From assembly GCF_000315425.1 (NCBI RefSeq), contig NZ_JH992922.1, forward strand, positions 460,873 to 524,872: a DNA stretch of 64,000 bases, given 5' to 3'. Under the pieces are notes generated by a model. It did not search any database. It was not told the DNA's origin and was given only the letters and a program-made list of their open reading frames with translations. Positions 58,243 through 64,000 of this stretch are shown in pieces (the first letter of the stretch is position 1; every line of letters starts with the position of its first letter). The translations under genes and the position numbers were made by a program. The DNA is from Massilia timonae CCUG 45783 (GTDB lineage: Bacteria > Pseudomonadota > Gammaproteobacteria > Burkholderiales > Burkholderiaceae_D).

Positions 58243-59433
58243 TTAGGCGATGATTTTTGCCACGACGCCGGCGCCGACGGTACGGCCGCCTTCGCGGATT
58301 GCGAAGCGCAGACCTTCTTCCATCGCGATCGGAGCGATCAGCTTGACGGTGATCGAGACGTTGTCGCCTGGCATGACCATTTCTTTGTCTGCTGGCAGTT
58401 CGATCGAACCGGTCACGTCAGTCGTACGGAAGTAGAACTGAGGACGATAGTTGTTGAAGAACGGGGTGTGACGGCCGCCTTCGTCTTTCGACAGGACGTA
58501 GATCTCACCGGTGAAGTTGCTGTGTGGCTTGATCGAGCCTGGCTTTGCCAGAACCTGACCACGCTGCACGTCTTCACGCTTGGTGCCGCGCAGCAGCAGA
58601 CCGACGTTGTCGCCAGCTTGACCTTGATCCAGCAGCTTGCGGAACATTTCCACGCCGGTGCAGGTGGTCTTGACGGTGTCAACGATACCGACGATTTCGA
58701 TTTCTTCGCCGACTTTGATCACGCCGCGCTCGACACGACCGGTCACGACGGTGCCGCGGCCCGAGATCGAGAACACGTCTTCGACTGGCATCAGGAAGGC
58801 GCCGTCAACAGCACGTTCCGGGGTTGGGATGTAGGTGTCCAGAGCTTCTGCCAGACGGGCGATGCACTCTTCGCCCATTTCGCCTGGCTGGCCTTCCAGC
58901 GCCATACGTGCCGAACCCTTGATGATTGGCAGGTCGTCGCCTGGGAACTCGTACTTCGACAGCAGTTCGCGGACTTCCATTTCGACCAGTTCCAGCAGTT
59001 CTGCGTCGTCGACCAGGTCGCACTTGTTCAGGAACACGATGATGTATGGAACGCCAACCTGACGCGCCAGCAGGATGTGCTCGCGGGTCTGTGGCATTGG
59101 GCCGTCAGCGGCCGAGCACACCAGGATCGCGCCGTCCATCTGCGCAGCACCGGTAATCATGTTCTTGATGTAGTCGGCGTGGCCTGGGCAGTCAACGTGA
59201 GCGTAGTGACGGTTTTCGGTTTCGTACTCGACGTGCGCGGTGTTGATGGTGATGCCGCGTGCTTTTTCTTCCGGAGCCGCGTCGATCTGGTCGTAGGCCT
59301 TGGCTTCGCCGCCGAATTTCTTCGACAGGACGGTAGCGATTGCAGCCGTCAGGGTGGTTTTGCCGTGGTCAACGTGACCGATGGTGCCGACGTTGACGTG
59401 CGGCTTGGTCCGTTCGAATTTACCTTTTGCCAT
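58243..59433 (-). CDS. tuf: Elongation factor Tu
   Basis: 396 residues. The GTPase motifs are G1 [11 protein letters not shown]3 DCPGH and G4 NKCD. The protein starts [20 protein letters not shown], the betaproteobacterial form. It delivers aminoacyl-tRNA to the ribosome. It follows fusA after 74 bases that contain a perfect 26-base palindrome. A second tuf copy is common in this group, but only one is in the window. Confidence 0.99.
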   Translation of the reverse strand: MAKGKFERTKPHVNVGTIGHVDHGKTTLTAAIATVLSKKFGGEAKAYDQIDAAPEEKARGITINTAHVEYETENRHYAHVDCPGHADYIKNMITGAAQMDGAILVCSAADGPMPQTREHILLARQVGVPYIIVFLNKCDLVDDAELLELVEMEVRELLSKYEFPGDDLPIIKGSARMALEGQPGEMGEECIARLAEALDTYIPTPERAVDGAFLMPVEDVFSISGRGTVVTGRVERGVIKVGEEIEIVGIVDTVKTTCTGVEMFRKLLDQGQAGDNVGLLLRGTKREDVQRGQVLAKPGSIKPHSNFTGEIYVLSKDEGGRHTPFFNNYRPQFYFRTTDVTGSIELPADKEMVMPGDNVSITVKLIAPIAMEEGLRFAIREGGRTVGAGVVAKIIA

Positions 59434-59473
59434 TTCCTAATTCCTTTAAGAGAAACGATATATTTGTTTAACT

Positions 59474-59499
59474 GGAGGGATGGGACGTCCCATCCCTCC
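59474..59499. repeat. Perfect 26-base palindrome between fusA and tuf
   Basis: GGAGGGATGGGAC followed directly by its exact complement (13-base arms, no separate loop). It lies 8 bases after the fusA stop. As RNA it would make a strong stem with a tight loop, so it may be a partial terminator or a processing/stability hairpin that sets the fusA:tuf ratio. Confidence 0.75.
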
Positions 59500-59507
59500 A
59501 TTATCTA

Positions 59508-61613
59508 TTACTTGGACTTCGCGGTGACGATGGCGTCAATCACGTGCTTCGGAGCTTCCGAATAGTGCTTGAATTCCATCGTGTAGGTCGCGCGGCCCTG
59601 GGTCGCCGAACGCAGCGAGGTCGAGTAACCGAACATTTCCGACAGCGGGACTTCGGCCTTGATGATCTTGCCGCCGCCGCCTGGGATTTCGTCCATGCCC
59701 TGGACCATACCGCGACGCGACGACAGGTCACCCATCACCGAGCCAGCGTAGTCTTCAGGCGTTTCCACTTCCACGGCCATCATCGGCTCGAGGATGACCG
59801 GATTCGCTTTACGGCAGCCTTCCTTGAACGCCATCGAGCCCGCCATGCGGAACGCGTTTTCGTTCGAGTCGACGTCGTGGTACGAACCGAAGGTCAGGGT
59901 GACTTTGACGTCGACCACTGGGTAACCAGCCAGCACGCCGGTGGTCAGGGTTTCGCGCACACCTTTTTCGACTGCAGGGATGTATTCGCGTGGAACCACA
60001 CCGCCCTTGATCGCGTCGATGAACTCGAAGCCCTTGCCTGGCTCTTGCGGCTCGATCGACAGGACTGCGTGACCGTACTGACCACGACCGCCCGACTGCT
60101 TGACGAACTTGCCTTCGACGTCGGTGACTGCCTTGCGGATGGTTTCGCGGTATGCAACCTGTGGCTTGCCGACGGTCGCTTCCACGTTGAACTCACGCTT
60201 CATGCGGTCAACGATAATTTCCAGGTGCAGCTCGCCCATACCACCGATGATGGTCTGGCCCGATTCTTCGTCGGTACGTACGCGGAACGATGGGTCTTCC
60301 TGTGCCAGGCGGTTCAGCGCCAGGCCCATTTTTTCCTGGTCGGCCTTGGTTTTCGGCTCGACTGCCTGTTGAATCACAGGCTCAGGGAAGACCATCTTTT
60401 CCAGGGTGATGACAGCCGAAGGATCGCACAGGGTTTCGCCCGTGGTCGCTTCTTTCAGGCCGACCGCAGCGGCGATGTCGCCGGCGCGCACTTCCTTGAT
60501 TTCTTCGCGCTGGTTGGCGTGCATCTGCAGAATACGACCCAGGCGTTCTTTCTTGCCCTTGACCGGGTTGTAGACGGTGTCGCCCGAATTGACCATGCCC
60601 GAGTAGACGCGGAAGAAGATCAGCTGGCCAACGAACGGGTCGGTCATGATCTTGAATGCCAGCGCCGAGAATTTCTCATTGTCGTCAGCTTTACGGGTGA
60701 CCGGCTGGTCGTCTTCATCGGTACCGGCGACTGGTGGGATGTCCACTGGCGACGGCAGGTATTCGATGACGGCGTCCAGCATTGCCTGCACACCCTTGTT
60801 CTTGAACGCGGTACCGCACATCATCGGAACGATTTCCGACGCGATGGTGCGCTGGCGCAGGGCGGTCTTGATCTCTGCTTCCGACAGATCGCCTTCTTCC
60901 AGGTACTTGTTCATCAGCTCTTCGCTGGCTTCAGCAGCGGTCTCGACCAGCTTCTCGCGCCATTCGTTGGCTTGATCGACCAGTTCCGCAGGGATGTCGC
61001 GGTAGTCGAACTTCATGCCTTGCGAAGCGTCGTCCCAGATGATTGCTTTCATCTTGACCAGGTCGACCACGCCCAGGAAGTTTTCTTCCGCGCCGATCGG
61101 GATCTGCAGAGGGATCGGGTTTGCCTTCAGGCGAGCGCGCATCTGCTCGTAGACCTTGAAGAAGTTCGCGCCGGTACGGTCCATCTTGTTGACGAAGGCC
61201 AGACGTGGGACTTTGTACTTGTTAGCCTGACGCCACACGGTTTCCGACTGTGGCTGCACGCCGCCGACTGCGCAGTAAACCATGCAGGCGCCGTCGAGCA
61301 CGCGCATCGAGCGTTCGACTTCAATGGTGAAGTCAACGTGGCCCGGGGTGTCGATGATGTTGATGTGGTGAGGCTCGAAGTTACCGGCCATACCTTTCCA
61401 GAAGCAGGTCGTCGCTGCCGAGGTAATGGTAATGCCGCGTTCCTGCTCTTGCTCCATCCAGTCCATCGTCGCTGCGCCATCGTGCACTTCGCCGATCTTG
61501 TGGTTGACGCCCGTGTAGAACAGGACGCGTTCGGTGGTGGTGGTTTTACCAGCATCGATGTGAGCCGAAATACCGATATTGCGGTAGCGCTCGATGGGGG
61601 TCTTGCGTGCCAT
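59508..61613 (-). CDS. fusA: Elongation factor G
   Basis: 701 residues and five domains. The GTPase motifs are G1 [10 protein letters not shown]3 DTPGHVDF and G4 NKMDR. The switch region holds [12 protein letters not shown], and domain IV ends with the usual translocation tip. It catalyses ribosomal translocation and recycling. It follows rpsG after about 130 bases. Confidence 0.99.
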   Translation of the reverse strand: MARKTPIERYRNIGISAHIDAGKTTTTERVLFYTGVNHKIGEVHDGAATMDWMEQEQERGITITSAATTCFWKGMAGNFEPHHINIIDTPGHVDFTIEVERSMRVLDGACMVYCAVGGVQPQSETVWRQANKYKVPRLAFVNKMDRTGANFFKVYEQMRARLKANPIPLQIPIGAEENFLGVVDLVKMKAIIWDDASQGMKFDYRDIPAELVDQANEWREKLVETAAEASEELMNKYLEEGDLSEAEIKTALRQRTIASEIVPMMCGTAFKNKGVQAMLDAVIEYLPSPVDIPPVAGTDEDDQPVTRKADDNEKFSALAFKIMTDPFVGQLIFFRVYSGMVNSGDTVYNPVKGKKERLGRILQMHANQREEIKEVRAGDIAAAVGLKEATTGETLCDPSAVITLEKMVFPEPVIQQAVEPKTKADQEKMGLALNRLAQEDPSFRVRTDEESGQTIIGGMGELHLEIIVDRMKREFNVEATVGKPQVAYRETIRKAVTDVEGKFVKQSGGRGQYGHAVLSIEPQEPGKGFEFIDAIKGGVVPREYIPAVEKGVRETLTTGVLAGYPVVDVKVTLTFGSYHDVDSNENAFRMAGSMAFKEGCRKANPVILEPMMAVEVETPEDYAGSVMGDLSSRRGMVQGMDEIPGGGGKIIKAEVPLSEMFGYSTSLRSATQGRATYTMEFKHYSEAPKHVIDAIVTAKSK

Positions 61614-61742
61614 AATTTTTCCTAAATCTTTGAATGGACAAAACCGAGCATCATCTTGATGATCAAAATGAGCCCGGCCTGAACAACAGATACTGCAGGG
61701 GCATATTCAGGAGAAAAATCCCCCTGCGGTCTGCCCATTTTT

Positions 61743-62213
61743 TTAGAAGCGGAAGTGCGAGAACGCCTTGTTCGCTTCTGCCATGCGGTGGACTTCGTCA
61801 CGACGCTTCATTGCGCCGCCGCGGCCTTCAGCCGCTTCCATCAGTTCACCACCCAGACGTTGCGGCATGGATTTTTCGCTGCGCTTGTTTGCGGCTTCGC
61901 GCAACCAACGCATGGACAGCGCCATACGACGAACCGGACGAACTTCCACTGGCACCTGGTAGTTGGCGCCACCGACACGGCGGGACTTGACTTCCACCAG
62001 CGGTTTAGCGTTGTTGATCGCGGTCGTGAACACTTCCAGCGGGTCTTTGCCCGACTTGGATTGAATGTGTTCGAATGCACCGTAGATGATGTTTTCTGCA
62101 ACCGACTTCTTGCCGGACAGCATCAGAACGTTGACGAATTTGGCGACATCGGTGTTGCCGAATTTTGGATCCGGCAGGATCTCGCGCTTGGGTACTTCAC
62201 GACGACGTGGCAT
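61743..62213 (-). CDS. rpsG: 30S ribosomal protein S7
   Basis: 156 residues. It starts [19 protein letters not shown] and contains [20 protein letters not shown] and [24 protein letters not shown], the S7 signatures. It initiates assembly of the 16S 3' domain. In E. coli S7 represses the str operon. It lies about 137 bases after rpsL. Confidence 0.98.
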   Translation of the reverse strand: MPRRREVPKREILPDPKFGNTDVAKFVNVLMLSGKKSVAENIIYGAFEHIQSKSGKDPLEVFTTAINNAKPLVEVKSRRVGGANYQVPVEVRPVRRMALSMRWLREAANKRSEKSMPQRLGGELMEAAEGRGGAMKRRDEVHRMAEANKAFSHFRF

Positions 62214-62350
62214 TTCAATTCCTTCCTGTCTTCAGTTGAGTGCGGATTCCACACTCGCGAAAGGCCCTCATGACCCTTCACTTACTCGGCCTTGCGGCCG
62301 GCTCAACTTATCTAATTAATGTGACGTGTCGATGACACGCACCTCGAAGA

Positions 62351-62734
62351 TTACTTCTTCGCAGCCTTGGCACGCTTGGCGCCGTACTTCGAGCGCGCTT
62401 GCTTACGGTCTTTGACGCCCTGGGTATCCAGTGCACCGCGAACCATGTGGTAACGCACACCTGGCAAGTCTTTCACACGACCGCCGCGCAGCAGCACGAC
62501 ACTGTGTTCTTGCAGGTTGTGGCCTTCACCGCCGATGTACGAAATGACTTCGAAACCGTTGGTCAGACGCACTTTAGCGACTTTACGAAGTGCCGAGTTC
62601 GGCTTCTTCGGGGTGGTGGTGTACACACGGGTGCACACGCCACGTTTTTGCGGGCAGTTTTCCAGTGCCGGCGACTTGCTCTTCACAACCGCGGCTTCAC
62701 GCGGCTTGCGAATCAATTGATTGATGGTTGGCAT
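62351..62734 (-). CDS. rpsL: 30S ribosomal protein S12
   Basis: 127 residues. It starts [19 protein letters not shown]. The decoding loops read [18 protein letters not shown], with the wild-type Lys of the streptomycin-sensitive form, and [16 protein letters not shown]. It contacts the decoding centre. It is the first gene of the str operon, behind a strong promoter and a leader of about 170 bases. Confidence 0.98.
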   Translation of the reverse strand: MPTINQLIRKPREAAVVKSKSPALENCPQKRGVCTRVYTTTPKKPNSALRKVAKVRLTNGFEVISYIGGEGHNLQEHSVVLLRGGRVKDLPGVRYHMVRGALDTQGVKDRKQARSKYGAKRAKAAKK

Positions 62735-62771
62735 CGTTCCTAATCCAACTAAATTGCTGCTACGTTGACGA

Positions 62772-62816
62772 CCCGGGACGGCAAACGAGCTGGCCCGGGG
62801 ACTAAAACCTAGTCCC
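62772..62816 (-). promoter_or_regulatory. Leader hairpins upstream of rpsL
   Basis: Two stems in the rpsL leader: CCCGGG (62772-62777) with CCCGGG (62794-62799), and GGGACTA (62798-62804) with TAGTCCC (62810-62816). They overlap slightly, so they may be alternative structures. Such a leader could bind a ribosomal protein for feedback. The region 62735-63053 otherwise has only the promoter. Confidence 0.45.
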
Positions 62817-62910
62817 GTAAGAATTGACAGCGCAGGCGACGAAAGCCACTCGACGAAAGGAGCGGCTGCGAATGCGTATACGATGTGCAGAATAAAAACG
62901 AGAACTCGCG

Positions 62911-62939
62911 AATATACGCTGAATGTGACGGCGGGTCAA
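62911..62939 (-). promoter_or_regulatory. Main promoter of the str operon
   Basis: On the minus strand: TTGACC (62934-62939), 17-base spacer, TATATT (62911-62916). Both boxes are close to consensus. The start would be near 62904, about 170 bases before rpsL. Confidence 0.8.
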
Positions 62940-63053
62940 CCGATTTGCCACTTCGCTCAGCTCGCCTGGGCGAGCGGGCCGGTAAACCGTGGTGAATGTG
63001 GCATCACCGCGACGGGCCTGCCCCATGACGGTGCAAAACGTGCCTGCGGGCAC

Positions 63054-63935
63054 TCACGCTTGACGCGCGATCTCCACGAACGCTTCCAGGTAGGCGGTGC
63101 CGGCATCCACTTCGCGCGTGCCCAGGAAGATCTGCTTGAACACCCCTTCGTGCCCCAGCCGCACCGGCGCTACCGCCATCCTTCCCGCATACTCGTCCAC
63201 CAGCCAGCGCGGCAGCGCCGCCACGCCGCGGCCGCTCGCCACCATCTGCAGCATGATGTCGGTGGTCTCGATGGTCTTGCGCTGGCGCGGCGCGCAGCCG
63301 GCCGGCAGGAAGAACTGGTTGTAGATGTCGAGCCGTTCGACGTCGACCGGATAGGTGATCAACACGTCGTCGGACAGGTCGGCCGGCTCGGCGTGGGAAC
63401 GCCCGGCCAGCGGATGGCTGCTGCCCACCACCAGTACCTGCTCGTAGTCGAACACCGGCACGAAGCGCAGCCCCGGCTTGAACAGCGGGTCGGGCGTGAC
63501 CAGCAGGTCGATTTCGTAGCCGTGCAGGGCCTTGAGGCCGCCGAACTGGAAGCGCTGCTTGACGTCGACGTCGACCTCGGGCCATGCGGCCAGGTAAGGA
63601 TCCACCACTTTCAACAGCCACTGGTAGCAGGGATGGCACTCCATCCCGATGCGCAGGGTGCCGCGCTCGCCGCGCGCGTATTCATGCATCAGGCGCTCGG
63701 CATGCTCGAGCTGGGGCAGCACCCGTTCGGCCAGCGCCAACAGATAGCGCCCGGCCTGGGTCAGGCGCAGCGCCCGCCCCTCGCGCGTCCAGACCGGCGT
63801 GCCGAGCTGCTGCTCAAGCTTCTTCACCGTGTGGCTCAAGGCCGATTGCGTCAGGCACAGCACGTCGGCGGCGGCGGTCAGCGAGCCGCGCCGGTCGACC
63901 TCGCGGATCAGGGACAGGTGGATGCGTTCGATCAT
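63054..63935 (-). CDS. metR: LysR-family regulator, MetR type
   Basis: 293 residues. The N-terminal winged helix reads GSLTAAADVLCLTQSALSH. The effector domain has LRIGMECHPCYQWLLKVVDPYL, VPVFDYEQVLVVGSSHPLA and TYPVDVERLDIYNQFFLPAG, which line up with MetR, the homocysteine-responsive activator of methionine genes. The gene would be divergent from a target to the right, outside the window, typically metE. Its 3' end meets the str promoter region. Confidence 0.87.
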   Translation of the reverse strand: MIERIHLSLIREVDRRGSLTAAADVLCLTQSALSHTVKKLEQQLGTPVWTREGRALRLTQAGRYLLALAERVLPQLEHAERLMHEYARGERGTLRIGMECHPCYQWLLKVVDPYLAAWPEVDVDVKQRFQFGGLKALHGYEIDLLVTPDPLFKPGLRFVPVFDYEQVLVVGSSHPLAGRSHAEPADLSDDVLITYPVDVERLDIYNQFFLPAGCAPRQRKTIETTDIMLQMVASGRGVAALPRWLVDEYAGRMAVAPVRLGHEGVFKQIFLGTREVDAGTAYLEAFVEIARQA

Positions 63936-64000
63936 GTCACATGAATGAAATTAATGGATGGATGAAATCATACCAATTTTATTCATGAATCAAGCGGCCT
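63936..64000. promoter_or_regulatory. Start of the metR divergent control region
   Basis: AT-rich stretch with several TGAA/TTCA words, including a 10-base palindrome ATTCATGAAT at 63981-63990. MetR binds sites of TGAA...TTCA form, so these are candidates for autoregulation and for control of the gene beyond the right edge. Confidence 0.45.

Noticed and set aside
59544..61625. Open frame of 693 codons antisense to fusA
   Set aside because: Shadow of EF-G; no start signal and no recognisable domain.
62802..63053. 83-codon frame between rpsL and metR
   Set aside because: It covers the strong str promoter and the leader; no ribosome binding site and no family resemblance.

Overview
The window is GC-rich bacterial chromosome, most consistent with a betaproteobacterium of the Oxalobacteraceae (Massilia/Telluria-like). 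This rests on gene orders typical of Burkholderiales (mrcA divergent from pilMNOPQ; cyaY divergent from lptM-lysA; ccsB-resB-cytochrome c4 divergent from engB-hemB; rpsL-rpsG-fusA-tuf-rpsJ and a long ribosomal protein block) and on protein sequences read by eye. No database search was possible.

Layout. 1-16.4 kb is core: type IV pilus assembly genes pilQ (cut by the left edge), pilP, O, N, M; PBP1a; CyaY; LptM-LysA; the MsrPQ periplasmic methionine sulfoxide reductase; System II cytochrome c maturation (CcsB, ResB) with a diheme cytochrome c4; EngB; HemB; and a TonB-like orphan. 16.6-23.9 kb is an envelope-stress module: RND pump, its adaptor, a sensor kinase and a response regulator in one direction, with a Spy/CpxP-like periplasmic protein divergent. 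DsbD follows. 25.8-40.1 kb is the ribosomal protein block on the minus strand (rplC to rplQ with secY, infA, rpmJ and rpoA), including two genes of under 60 codons (rpmJ, rpmD). Several intergenic gaps in it hold hairpins or REP-like palindromes.

40.1-57.7 kb is an accessory region that separates rplC from rpsJ. It holds a tRNA-Val gene, a glucosylglycerol-phosphate synthase/phosphatase with an MscS channel, a DJ-1/PfpI remnant, an AraC regulator and an SDR enzyme. It then holds a seven-gene Ter operon: TerD, ATP-grasp, PRTase-TRSP, HAD, second PRTase, CitE-like lyase, TerA. After that come a two-gene membrane pair of unknown function, a type VI secretion cassette (Hcp, MepA-like endopeptidase, secreted putative immunity protein), and a small gene followed by a truncated membrane-protein gene that ends exactly at the cassette. 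A terminator sits after rpsJ and a promoter plus attenuator-like hairpin sits before rplC, so the split looks functional.

57.7-64 kb is the str operon (rpsJ, tuf, fusA, rpsG, rpsL) behind a strong promoter, then a MetR-type LysR regulator.

Most notable: the Ter-associated biosynthetic operon, whose product is not established; the compact Hcp-effector-immunity cassette; and the breaking of the S10 operon between rpsJ and rplC.
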